Source: an uncultured Methanomassiliicoccales archaeon (GTDB lineage Archaea > Thermoplasmatota > Thermoplasmata > SG8-5). From it: 20,987 nucleotides of DNA. The notes under the pieces are model-generated. The model had not been told where the DNA came from. It saw only the letters and a program-made list of their open reading frames with translations, and ran no database searches. Within the stretch, counting starts at the first letter, position 1; every line of letters begins with the position of its first letter. Both the position numbers and the translations under genes were made by a program. This document shows positions 6,739 through 13,810 of the stretch, piece by piece. Where the stretch lies: the NCBI GenBank assembly GCA_938004075.1, contig CALKWP010000038.1:1-20987 (forward strand). Reading direction: 5' to 3'.

Positions 6739-8301
6739 TCAATATGTTTCTACAAGCATTGGAAGGGGGCGTTCATCCTTTCTTTTCTTATTTTCTTCGA
6801 GTTCCACAAAATTTATCATGTAGATGATAGCAGATTTAACCAGTTGAAATAAATTGATTGTCTGGGAAAGCATTGTATTATACCCAATGTTGTTCTTATC
6901 GTTTTTCTCGTCCCAGTCAGTCAACGCAGAATCGTAAATTACTAACCTTTCATGAACAGATGCATTTCTAATATCTTGTATTTGTTTATATTGCCCAGAT
7001 TTAAAATCTAAATAAATATCATAAAGAGCATATAGGCTTGGATTCTCGGATTTCAATATTCGTTCTCTGATTTTTTTTGCATTTTTTGGCCCATCTTGCC
7101 AAATAGATGTGAAATAAATATCGCTTTTCATACCTAGGTTATAATATTCATTAATGAAGTGCGCAATTTTATCCAGAATATTGTAAGCTTCTTTAAACGC
7201 ACTTTTAAGAAGTCCAGTATAAATATTGAATTGGCTATAATCAAGTGTATTTGCATAGGTTGTTTGTTGATTAATATTATTGAAAGCTTGGTTTATGAAT
7301 TGGGATTGTACCAACAATAGTCTAGCAACAGCATAATCTTCCTTAATTTGGTTGATATATTTTGCCAGTGTGTAAAATGTGGTGGTGTCATTTACTGACG
7401 TAATCAATCTAATGAAAATTGAATCAGATAGGGCTGGTTCGCACAAATCATCATGAATGTGGAAATTTAAAAATAATTTATATCTTGAACAAAATTCGAA
7501 ATAGGTTTTTTCAAATTCAGATAGATGTTTTAAATCATATGCTGGATGTTCAATATTTTGCTCAAGTATTCTTTTGTCATTGAATTCATTCTCGATTTGC
7601 TGGACAATTCCCTGAAAAGAATGTTTCGCCTTGATGCCACCAAATTGGATTAAATCATTATTGTTCAATAATGATTTGAGTGTTTGGTATGCAGAAATGG
7701 AAATCGGTGTTCGATACGCGCCAGAAATCTTTGAAAAATGCCACATGGCAACTGCCCGATTACCCATTGCCATAGTATGTTTTGAATCATGGCGTAATGC
7801 TTCATTATATGCATATATAGCTTCAATTCCGCGACCAAGATGATCTAAACAATTCCCGTAATTTGTCCAAAGAACCGCATTAAAAGAAAAATTCAGCCCA
7901 TCGTTTTCTTCTATAGCTTTTCGAAAACATGTTTTAGCCATTTGCAAATTTTCATTATCAATAATGAGTTTAATATTTCTGTTTTTTTCATGTTCCAGTA
8001 AAAATAAAGAGGAATAGCCATTTGCGATGTTGTAATAGAGATGATTTTTATACTGGTGACATGATGTTTTATCTAAATAACTCTCGCCTAAATGAATGGC
8101 GCCAGAAATAAGTTCAGAATTTTTCAACCCCAATCCAATATCAATTCTCAATGCAACACAATTCATTAGAAATTCTGTGTTGTTTGGCATCTGGGATTCC
8201 AACAATTTCAGTTTTTTCAATGCATCTTCACATTTTCCTTCATTTATGAGGTCAGAGATGTTTTCAATCTCATCATTTGGATCACTGTCTGCCATGCGCA
8301 T
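6739..8301 (-). CDS. TPR protein with C-terminal HEPN domain (LA2681-like), predicted abortive-infection RNase
   Basis: The N-terminal 220 residues form a helical TPR-like solenoid; NALLW..TNYGNCLDHLGRGIEAIYAYNEALRHDS is the clearest repeat. A divergent helical middle leads to a C-terminal HEPN-type segment with the diagnostic Arg-x4-His motif RNASVH (R445, H450 from this start), followed by a helix of the form VKSAIIYMINFVELE. This architecture matches the LA2681-like TPR-HEPN family, and HEPN proteins are typically metal-independent RNases in toxin and defence systems. The frame extends to a GTG at 8349, one base after the integrase stop, but ATG 8301 lies about 27 bases from a TATA-like ATAAAACTT and would be leaderless, so I prefer 8301 (8295 is also possible). 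It converges on the restriction operon and is A+T-rich compared with the integrase. Confidence 0.75.
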   Translation of the reverse strand: MRMADSDPNDEIENISDLINEGKCEDALKKLKLLESQMPNNTEFLMNCVALRIDIGLGLKNSELISGAIHLGESYLDKTSCHQYKNHLYYNIANGYSSLFLLEHEKNRNIKLIIDNENLQMAKTCFRKAIEENDGLNFSFNAVLWTNYGNCLDHLGRGIEAIYAYNEALRHDSKHTMAMGNRAVAMWHFSKISGAYRTPISISAYQTLKSLLNNNDLIQFGGIKAKHSFQGIVQQIENEFNDKRILEQNIEHPAYDLKHLSEFEKTYFEFCSRYKLFLNFHIHDDLCEPALSDSIFIRLITSVNDTTTFYTLAKYINQIKEDYAVARLLLVQSQFINQAFNNINQQTTYANTLDYSQFNIYTGLLKSAFKEAYNILDKIAHFINEYYNLGMKSDIYFTSIWQDGPKNAKKIRERILKSENPSLYALYDIYLDFKSGQYKQIQDIRNASVHERLVIYDSALTDWDEKNDKNNIGYNTMLSQTINLFQLVKSAIIYMINFVELEENKKRKDERPLPMLVETY

Positions 8302-8350
8302 TATATGGCAACCTATGTAATTAAGTTTTATGTTAACCCTCTGAACCACT

Positions 8351-9571
8351 TCAAGTAGTTCTTTCCCGCATCTCCACCTTAAACTTCTTCACCATCTCAT
8401 TGAACATGTCCTGCATCTCAATCCTTTTCTTTTCGTCAACCTCTGCCAATGCCATCTCTGTCAATGGGGCATGGCAAATGTCGCAGAACTCAAGCTCAGG
8501 AGAGTTCTGCCTGTTGCATCTGGAGCAGAACAGTGGTTTGATGTCCCCATTATTCTTGTGCTTCACTCCATAGAAGCTTAGGACAGCATCATCAACAGCC
8601 TCCTCGTTCAGTTCCACATACCTGTCAATGACCTTGGAACCCTGGACTTGGCCCATGAACTTGTAGAGTAAAGGCGTCGGCATCTTGGTAGCCAGATGCG
8701 TGTATCTGGTTCTCCTGAATGTGTAGGGCGTGATTTTCTTTTCAATGCCTGCTCTCTTTCTCCATTTTCTAACAACCAATTTTAGGGACTGGTAGCCGAT
8801 AGGATAGCCATGGTTCCTGGTCCCCTTGCTTACCCAGAGCCAGCTGTCAGGCCCAGCATTGCTGGGATGCTCTTCATTGACCCACGTCTTTAGATGGGGA
8901 ACACAGGATATGACCCGGATAACTCGCGTGCCCACTTTCCCAGAAGTCAGTTTCACCTTTGCGCCATACTCATCAAATTCAATGTCACCGATTTTCATGT
9001 GCAGCAATTCATCTGGGCACCGGCATCCGGACTCATACATGAATGAGCACATGGCCTTTTCCCTCGTCCCCCTGGCAGCATTGAATATCCTGAGCACTTC
9101 ATCATTGGTAAGAATTATTGGCCTTTTCAGCTTGCTTTTCCGCACAGTTGTGTTCAGCCAGATTACCTTATCAGCATATTGTTTGCTGTTCCATTCTTTT
9201 CCATCAAGAAAACTATAGAACTTCTTGATAGCGAGTTTGTACCTGGTCTTTGTCCACTCAGAGCAATTTCTTTTTTCTATCTGGGCGACAATTGTTTTCA
9301 GCTCATCCTTGCCCAGATCTTCCAGTTTCTTGCTCAGGTTCTTGGAAATCAGATAAAGCGGTTCAATGTAAATCAAAATCCTCGCAACAGAAAGTCCGTT
9401 TGCATATAATTCATCCTGAAATCTTCTCAATACAGCTATGTTTTCATCAGAGCTGTTTTTCTCAATTCTTTTCCAGAGCAGCTTCAGCCTTTTCTCCCTA
9501 TCATGTATGTCCATTAAATTACCCTTATATCTTAGGGCGATTACGAGGTTATTAGTATTTGACCTGGCCAT
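8351..9571 (-). CDS. Tyrosine recombinase/integrase with C-terminal zinc ribbon
   Basis: A 406-residue XerC/D-type site-specific recombinase. An N-terminal SAM-like helical DNA-binding domain covers about 40-140. The catalytic domain shows YESGCRCPDELLHMKIGDI with catalytic R184, the box ITPYTFRRTRYTHLA (R286, with Tyr at the place of the usual His), and the nucleophile region KVIDRYVEL (Y318). After the catalytic domain a zinc ribbon is seen at C349, C352, C363 and C366, which is common in archaeal integrases. It should integrate and excise the element represented by the 11720-16313 operon. Start options are ATG 9571 and in-frame ATG 9514; the latter gives MDIHDREKRLK, close to typical integrase N-termini, and I cannot decide. 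An inverted repeat lies immediately upstream. Confidence 0.9.
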   Translation of the reverse strand: MARSNTNNLVIALRYKGNLMDIHDREKRLKLLWKRIEKNSSDENIAVLRRFQDELYANGLSVARILIYIEPLYLISKNLSKKLEDLGKDELKTIVAQIEKRNCSEWTKTRYKLAIKKFYSFLDGKEWNSKQYADKVIWLNTTVRKSKLKRPIILTNDEVLRIFNAARGTREKAMCSFMYESGCRCPDELLHMKIGDIEFDEYGAKVKLTSGKVGTRVIRVISCVPHLKTWVNEEHPSNAGPDSWLWVSKGTRNHGYPIGYQSLKLVVRKWRKRAGIEKKITPYTFRRTRYTHLATKMPTPLLYKFMGQVQGSKVIDRYVELNEEAVDDAVLSFYGVKHKNNGDIKPLFCSRCNRQNSPELEFCDICHAPLTEMALAEVDEKKRIEMQDMFNEMVKKFKVEMRERTT

Positions 9572-9575
9572 TCGT

Positions 9576-9633
9576 AAAGGGTAATTGAACTATAGGCGCC
9601 CGGACGGGGATTATAGAATTCAGTTACCCTATT
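9576..9633. repeat. Imperfect inverted repeat with G+C-rich inner palindrome, upstream of integrase
   Basis: The left arm AAGGGTAATTGAACTATAG (9577-9595) and the right arm, which reads AGGGTAACTGAATTCTATA on the minus strand (about 9613-9631), match except for one substitution and a two-base insertion. Between them lies CCCGGACGGG, itself a palindrome. A third copy of the core, AAGGGTAATTTAAT on the minus strand, lies at about 9513-9526 near the alternative integrase start. On the transcript this would fold into a large stem-loop in the integrase leader. It could be an operator, an attenuator, or part of the attachment site. Confidence 0.7.
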
Positions 9634-9675
9634 AATAACTCGACAAATTCATCCCTGCGTTTATTATGTCAGAAC

Positions 9676-9692
9676 TTATATATAAATATATA
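9676..9692 (-). promoter_or_regulatory. Probable promoter of the integrase gene
   Basis: The alternating A+T tract TTATATATAAATATATA is the strongest TATA-like element upstream of the integrase. It predicts a start near 9655-9660 on the minus strand, leaving a leader of about 85 bases that contains the inverted repeat. The tract also lies just past the end of the HD gene. Confidence 0.4.
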
Positions 9693-9706
9693 GTTGCTTG
9701 CTATAT

Positions 9707-11143
9707 TTAATTAAGAATCCAAGAAGACGGTGTTCCATGCACTTCATCCCATTTTTTAATTGCTGATGTACAATTTTCTATTAAGTTTGAAGTAGTATAT
9801 ATGAATGGAAGCTCAAATTCTTTGTTAATTGTAGGCGTGCCAAAAAATTCTCTTTCTATTTCATTTGCACTCTTTGGTTTTTCTTGGCCACGCATTTTTA
9901 TTTTAATTTCATTTTTGGCTTGAGGAGTAAATGGTTTAAAGGAACGTCGGTTTACCATTAAATCATTACTTGATATTGTTTTTGATAATTCTGTTTCAAA
10001 TTTTTCAATGTTAATACCCTTTGTCCACGTAATAAGATTTTGTCGTGTTGGTTCATCAATCATCATATGATATTCATAAATATTTTTCCAACAGGAACTG
10101 AAAAATTTTCGATGAGTAATCATCGAATAATATTTTTTAATTTTTCCTTCCGTTGATGCATATTCTCTTATTTTATTTATCAATGTGTAATCATCAACCA
10201 AATTAGCAATCGCATCATCTGAAAACAAATCATGTTGATTAAGGGGGTTGGATTCATGCGTGGTCATTTCGCGTATGATTCTTTGCATTAGCATCTCTGT
10301 AAAATTAACTTTATGGTGAAGATATACCCACACATATAACCAATCTCTAACCTTAATAAGGTTGAAAATAACACTTAACGCCTTACCATCTAACATAAGT
10401 GAATTTTGATAAACAATGTATGAAAGTAATAATCTCTCTCTATCTACTGGTGGATCAATTGCTCCTGTAACAAAACTATCACGAAAGATATAATCTAATT
10501 TATCTGCATCTAGAGGGGAGTTGATGATTTTAGTCATTATATGTTCTTCTTGTGGCGCTTCTGGATTAGGATTGTCCTGACCAATAATCATGCATGCCAC
10601 AGAAACCGGATCGATGCCATGGCTTTCGAGTTTTTTGCGATACTCAAAGGCATTTGAGATTACCAAATAGCTACTCATTAATTCATGTTTAGCGATATTT
10701 TCAAGGGTATTTCGAACCTGATCCTCTGGGTAATGTTTTAATAGATTCAAGTCGGTAATAAGTTTATCAATAATTTTCTTTTCGTCAATGAATGACTCAC
10801 ATGCATGAGATAAGGGCATATGACCTATATCGTGGAGAATGCCTGCACATCTTAACGTTTGTTTCATGTTGTCGCGCGAATTTTGTTTTATCTCCTTCCA
10901 GAAATCGGGTGAGTTTTTGAGAACCGAATCAAACATTTCACCAGCTAAAAACATTACTCCAAGACTGTGTTCAAATCTGGTGTGTGTTGCTCCAGGATAA
11001 GTAAGGTATCCCATACCCTGTTGTCGTATGTTTCTTAATCTCTGAAAAATGGGGGTATCAATTAAATCTTTTTCAAAATTATTGAATTTAATATATCCAT
11101 AGATTGGATCCTTCACAAGTTTCCAATTGAGTTCATCGGGCAA
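9707..11143 (-). CDS. HD-domain phosphohydrolase (SAMHD1/dNTPase-like)
   Basis: A 478-residue HD-superfamily enzyme with the full metal-binding set: RFEHSLGV (H59), GILHDIGHMPLSHACE (H104, D105, H108) and DADKLDYIFRDS (D212). This order and the PIFQRLRNIRQ...YPGATHTRFEH opening are those of the SAMHD1/dGTPase-like group, which hydrolyses dNTPs and in several cases limits viruses by nucleotide depletion. The C-terminal 150 residues are unrecognised. The start is TTG: GGGGGT lies five bases before TTG 11143, and the next in-frame Met is residue 44, inside the conserved region. It lies 10 bases after the winged-helix gene at 11154, in the same direction, so the two form an operon. Substrate is inferred from the family only. 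Confidence 0.85.
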   Translation of the reverse strand: MPDELNWKLVKDPIYGYIKFNNFEKDLIDTPIFQRLRNIRQQGMGYLTYPGATHTRFEHSLGVMFLAGEMFDSVLKNSPDFWKEIKQNSRDNMKQTLRCAGILHDIGHMPLSHACESFIDEKKIIDKLITDLNLLKHYPEDQVRNTLENIAKHELMSSYLVISNAFEYRKKLESHGIDPVSVACMIIGQDNPNPEAPQEEHIMTKIINSPLDADKLDYIFRDSFVTGAIDPPVDRERLLLSYIVYQNSLMLDGKALSVIFNLIKVRDWLYVWVYLHHKVNFTEMLMQRIIREMTTHESNPLNQHDLFSDDAIANLVDDYTLINKIREYASTEGKIKKYYSMITHRKFFSSCWKNIYEYHMMIDEPTRQNLITWTKGINIEKFETELSKTISSNDLMVNRRSFKPFTPQAKNEIKIKMRGQEKPKSANEIEREFFGTPTINKEFELPFIYTTSNLIENCTSAIKKWDEVHGTPSSWILN

Positions 11144-11153
11144 ATATTACCCC

Positions 11154-11552
11154 CTATTTGGGAAATAATTTTTGAAGTTCTTGATCGATTGGTTTTAAAT
11201 GATGTTCAATCTCTTCCATTTTTTTCTTACCCTTTTCTGTTAAAACATACACAGTGCAACATGATTCTTCTGTGAGATATCCCTCTGCTTTACTTTCTGA
11301 TATTGCATTATCTAAGATATAACTGTGTGTTGGGTTTTCAAATGACCTGAAATCGTAGCCAGCACCAATGCCCCTCTCATTTAAAGCGGAACATAAATCT
11401 TTCAGCTTATGAATTAAGTCGTTAGAATCAATTTTATTATCGTGGTAAATCGCTCTCAGAAGGATTACTTCGGGAGGGTAATTTTGTGTCTCTACCATAC
11501 CATTAGTAATACGTTTGTCAGTATTTATATCTTTCGCAAGATATATATTCAT
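11154..11552 (-). CDS. Small winged-helix protein paired with HD phosphohydrolase (YwgA-like)
   Basis: A 132-residue protein. The pattern YPPEVILLRAIYHDNKID (about 25-42), a middle stretch with SYILDNAISESKAEGYLTEE, and the ending VYVLTEKGKKKMEEI is that of a small winged helix in which the wing strand is followed by LTEKG. It resembles YwgA-like proteins, which are found next to HD phosphohydrolase genes in Bacillus, though similarity by eye is weak. The 10-base gap to the HD gene and the single upstream promoter suggest the two work together, either as regulator and enzyme or as sensor and effector. A perfect palindrome (11563-11581) just before the ATG suggests self-repression. Confidence 0.6.
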   Translation of the reverse strand: MNIYLAKDINTDKRITNGMVETQNYPPEVILLRAIYHDNKIDSNDLIHKLKDLCSALNERGIGAGYDFRSFENPTHSYILDNAISESKAEGYLTEESCCTVYVLTEKGKKKMEEIEHHLKPIDQELQKLFPK

Positions 11553-11562
11553 AGCTTATGCT

Positions 11563-11581
11563 AAACTGTGAATAACAGTTT
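11563..11581. promoter_or_regulatory. Palindromic operator at the winged-helix/HD operon promoter
   Basis: AAACTGT-GAATA-ACAGTTT is a perfect 7-base inverted repeat with a 5-base spacer, 11 bases before the ATG at 11552. On the minus strand it lies at the predicted transcription start, downstream of TATA-like tracts near 11591 and 11624-11632. A dimeric winged-helix repressor bound here would block initiation. Confidence 0.6.
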
Positions 11582-11719
11582 TATGTCAATTTTATTTTAA
11601 GCAAAGAGGGATTGATGTTTTTCTATATAAAATCTTTTATTTGTTCTGAATCAAATTATACTCAAAGGAACTGCTCAATGATTTGATGATATTCTTTATA
11701 ATAAGTATTCGCAACTTCA

Positions 11720-11971
11720 CTACGAAATTCGATTCTTAGCGATAAAGCCAGAAGAAGACAATTCAACCATTCCGCATGTCATCAATACATCTAGCATCTC
11801 ATTCGTCTCATGTTTTGTGAACCCGAACGACCTCCCACAGAATTTTCTGAACTCGCCATACGGGATTTTCTTCGTATGACACATCTGATTTCCGAATTGG
11901 GCAGTGAACTTTCTTCTGAACACCTTGATAAATGCCCGGGCTAGCAGAAGGTCAAATTCATCTCGCTTCAC
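11720..11971 (-). CDS. Hypothetical basic helical protein (83 aa), last gene of the element operon
   Basis: The GTG start at 11971 has GGAGGAGG seven bases before it, a strong ribosome site that fixes the start. It overlaps the preceding 34-residue ORF by 14 bases. The protein is basic at its N-terminus (FIKVFRRKFTAQFG) and later shows FGFTKHETNEMLDVLMTCGMVELSSSGFIA, which reads as a recognition helix followed by a wing, so a small winged helix is likely. Function unknown. About 140 bases of A+T-rich sequence without a gene separate it from the winged-helix/HD operon. Confidence 0.65.
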   Translation of the reverse strand: MKRDEFDLLLARAFIKVFRRKFTAQFGNQMCHTKKIPYGEFRKFCGRSFGFTKHETNEMLDVLMTCGMVELSSSGFIAKNRIS

Positions 11972-12062
11972 GTTCTTCCTCCTCCAACTGCCGAATGGCC
12001 TCCTGCCTTGCCAGCGCGATTATCTCGGACATTGATAGTTTATCGAGTCGATATTTCCTCAT
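11958..12062 (-). CDS. Very small protein (34 aa)
   Basis: MRKYRLDKLSMSEIIALARQ followed by a Glu-rich end (EEEERE). The ATG at 12062 has GGTGGT six bases before it, inside the end of the methylase-like gene, and the 3' end overlaps the next gene by 14 bases. The chain of overlaps and ribosome sites supports a real gene. It is predicted to be one or two amphipathic helices. Function unknown. Confidence 0.55.
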   Translation of the reverse strand: MRKYRLDKLSMSEIIALARQEAIRQLEEEEREAR

Positions 12063-12699
12063 TGCAACCACCTTTAAAATATTCCAGCTTCATTTGTTCT
12101 GGCTTCTCGTATTTTGGCACCGAATATTCCATTGCTTCACATTCGACAATCCTGGGAGCAATTGGCTTCAGTTCGTCCCAGCAGGAATTCCACCGGTTTG
12201 CATACTGCCAGTTGTACCTTCCCTCCGGTTTGCTAATGTCTGTCTCATGCATCAACGAGTCTGCGTGGAGAAAGTACGCAGATATGCTGTGGATCGCGCA
12301 GTTCGTAAACGCGACCCTCAACGCTCGTTGGTCAATGTCCACTCCGAACAGGTTGGCGTTCGGCGCATATTCATGAGCACCCATCAGGAACCTTCCAGTG
12401 CCAGTGCACGGATCCAGGATGTTTATTTCTTCCTCGGTCTTTTCGATAGTCATGGCGCACATCATCTTGACAACATGCTCCGGTGTCAGGAACTGACCCT
12501 TGTAACTCTGGCTTAGCCTGCCCTGGTTCTCGACGTATAAATCACCAAGATGGTCCCTCTTATCTGACTTGATTAATTCCAGGTCATAAACCTCAATAAT
12601 TTCTTTCATAAATTTCTCGTCCTCGTAAAGCCATTCGAACCTGTGGTCCATCTGCAACAGCATCGGAGGGCAGTTGTCCACAGCAATGAATTCAATCAT
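12040..12699 (-). CDS. Degenerate N6-adenine DNA methylase-like protein
   Basis: A 219-residue protein with GQFLTPEHVVKMMCAMT (about 68-84) and the AdoMet-binding motif ILDPCTGTGRFLMGAHEY, then LFGVDIDQRAL with the acidic ribose-binding position. This is the N-terminal architecture of HsdM/type I-like methylases. Catalytic motif IV (NPPY/F) is not found; the expected place has NRWNSCW. The C-terminal target-recognition part is also absent. The frame continues upstream without a stop for 30 codons to the stop of the DUF2958-like gene, and that stretch looks coding (ARKVYENLYETFNRKF), so the true N-terminus may be longer and separated by a frameshift. It may bind AdoMet or DNA without methylating. 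Such genes are common in archaeal viruses and plasmids. Confidence 0.7.
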   Translation of the reverse strand: MIEFIAVDNCPPMLLQMDHRFEWLYEDEKFMKEIIEVYDLELIKSDKRDHLGDLYVENQGRLSQSYKGQFLTPEHVVKMMCAMTIEKTEEEINILDPCTGTGRFLMGAHEYAPNANLFGVDIDQRALRVAFTNCAIHSISAYFLHADSLMHETDISKPEGRYNWQYANRWNSCWDELKPIAPRIVECEAMEYSVPKYEKPEQMKLEYFKGGCNEEISTR

Positions 12700-12789
12700 C
12701 CTGTCCCATGCTTCATTATAGCTATGGAACTTCCTGTTGAATGTTTCATATAGATTTTCATAGACCTTTCTCGCGCCTGGGCAATCGCA

Positions 12790-13053
12790 TCACCTTTCAA
12801 TATCCCTGAACTTCGCAGGTTTCCATTCCTCTATTGGCTTGGCTCCATTCTCCTCCAGCTCGTCGATGCTGATGTATCCCCATTCGGCATTGATGTCGTC
12901 GTTTAGGTTAGCATAGCCAAATGCTAAGCGTTCGTTGGGGTCATACTCTGCAATCAGCCAGTAAAAGCCTACATGCGGAAGCTCCCATTTCTGGTATATC
13001 ATTTTATCTTCTGCGTCAACGTCCTCTGTTTCGTATAATTTTGGAATCTTCAT
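12790..13053 (-). CDS. DUF2958-like protein
   Basis: An 87-residue acidic protein. KLYETEDVDAEDKMIYQKWE, then WLIAEYDPNERLAFGYANLNDD and EWGYISIDELEENG match the spacing of DUF2958, a small domain found on plasmids and phages that reads LYETE, W-x-x-EYD, FGY, E-x-GYxSxxEL. Its biochemical role is not known. The ATG overlaps the preceding stop as ATGA, so it is co-translated with 13050-13274. The stop TGA overlaps an ATG (TGATG) that opens only a 10-codon frame. Confidence 0.65.
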   Translation of the reverse strand: MKIPKLYETEDVDAEDKMIYQKWELPHVGFYWLIAEYDPNERLAFGYANLNDDINAEWGYISIDELEENGAKPIEEWKPAKFRDIER

Positions 13054-13274
13054 AATCTCAGCCTCTTGTCAGTAAAATAGCAGATGCCAGTCACTTCCCT
13101 TATCCCGTCAAGGATTTCCTCAACTTTGCCTGTGTTAACCATGAGTGAGATGTACTCGCGTCCATCTTTGGTTTCATACCGCTCTGCGTCGACAAGGGCT
13201 TCCACGTCCAGACCCATCTTCAATGTCAGGCCACTTTCGCTCTTCCTCAAATATCCCACTAACTTACTCTCCAT
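13050..13274 (-). CDS. Small hypothetical element protein (74 aa)
   Basis: MESKLVGYLRKSESGLTLKM is followed by an acidic stretch, DGREYISLMVNTGKVEEILDG, and ends ICYFTDKRLRL. It reads as a small beta-rich domain with one helix; short proteins of this look occur in archaeal plasmid and virus operons, but I cannot name a family. GGTGGTG lies six bases before the ATG at 13274 and the gene overlaps both neighbours. Confidence 0.6.
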   Translation of the reverse strand: MESKLVGYLRKSESGLTLKMGLDVEALVDAERYETKDGREYISLMVNTGKVEEILDGIREVTGICYFTDKRLRL

Positions 13275-13572
13275 CCTTCACCACCTCGTTCAAATAGTAC
13301 ACCTTTCGCTTCCTATGCGAGCCCTCCACATGCGCCAGTCTCTCGCTCACTATGTCCTCGTCTATCAGGTCTCGCAACCTCAGGGCAACGTGCGGCCTGG
13401 TGACGCCTATGCCCTCGGCAATGCCTTCTTGACAGACTTCCCAAGGTAGCGTGGAATAGGCGTATGCTTCAAACACCTTCTCCGAATACCTGGCGAGGTA
13501 ATTGACAATTCTCTGCTTCACTGTCTTGTCTGCCTCCCCGCTCAAATAAAACGATTCACCTATGTTAACCAC
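13264..13572 (-). CDS. Winged-helix transcriptional regulator of the element operon
   Basis: A 102-residue protein. EVCQEGIAEGIGVTRPHVALRLRDLIDEDIVSERLAHV (about 45-82) is a typical helix-turn-helix with recognition helix RPHVALRLRDL, followed by a basic wing HRKRKVYYLNE. It resembles MarR/ArsR-like archaeal regulators that bind DNA as dimers. The start is GTG 13572, placed by GAGGT seven bases upstream. It overlaps its neighbours by 8 and 11 bases. It could regulate this operon, though the best operator (16410-16430) sits next to another winged-helix gene. Confidence 0.75.
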   Translation of the reverse strand: MVNIGESFYLSGEADKTVKQRIVNYLARYSEKVFEAYAYSTLPWEVCQEGIAEGIGVTRPHVALRLRDLIDEDIVSERLAHVEGSHRKRKVYYLNEVVKDGE

Positions 13573-13678
13573 CCATGTACCTCAGACGCTCGAAGTTCCC
13601 GCAATTCATGTCTGGGCAATATCTCCCGCTGCATTTTTTGTCATAGTAATGCTGGCAAAAGTAGCAATCGCTACTCAT
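13565..13678 (-). CDS. Small cysteine-rich, probably zinc-binding protein (37 aa)
   Basis: MSSDCYFCQHYYDKKCSGRY continues with CPDMNCGNFERLRYMGG: five cysteines plus a histidine, in a CxxC...C...C...C pattern suited to a single zinc site. The ATG at 13678 overlaps the stop of the previous short gene by 8 bases. A longer frame to 13771 exists but that part is the shadow of 13671-13784. Function unknown. Confidence 0.6.
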   Translation of the reverse strand: MSSDCYFCQHYYDKKCSGRYCPDMNCGNFERLRYMGG

Positions 13679-13784
13679 CAGGTCCGTTCCTCTCGCGCAA
13701 CATGTTAAGAACCTTGCGAAGCGATATTTCAATGCCAGCCAATGATTTCTCAATCTCTCTAACATTTTCATTCACCTTTTTCAT
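13671..13784 (-). CDS. Small helical protein (37 aa)
   Basis: MKKVNENVREIEKSLAGIEI continues as SLRKVLNMLRERNGPDE. It is a single amphipathic, coiled-coil-like helix. The frame is preferred over the overlapping +1 frame because of its protein-like composition and its 8-base overlap with the cysteine-rich gene, as is usual in this operon. Function unknown; it may bind the coiled-coil protein at 13811. Confidence 0.5.
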   Translation of the reverse strand: MKKVNENVREIEKSLAGIEISLRKVLNMLRERNGPDE

Positions 13785-13810
13785 TATTTCGTTGATTCTG
13801 CAAATTCAAT

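Noticed and set aside
11932..12516. 194-codon open frame on the plus strand
   Set aside because: It lies antisense to the methylase-like gene, has unprotein-like composition and no ribosome site, while the minus-strand genes show motifs and coupled starts.
13565..13771. Longer 68-residue version of the cysteine-rich protein (starting MKMLERLRNH)
   Set aside because: The upstream 31 residues are the +1 shadow of the 37-residue helical protein; the overlap pattern supports ATG 13678.
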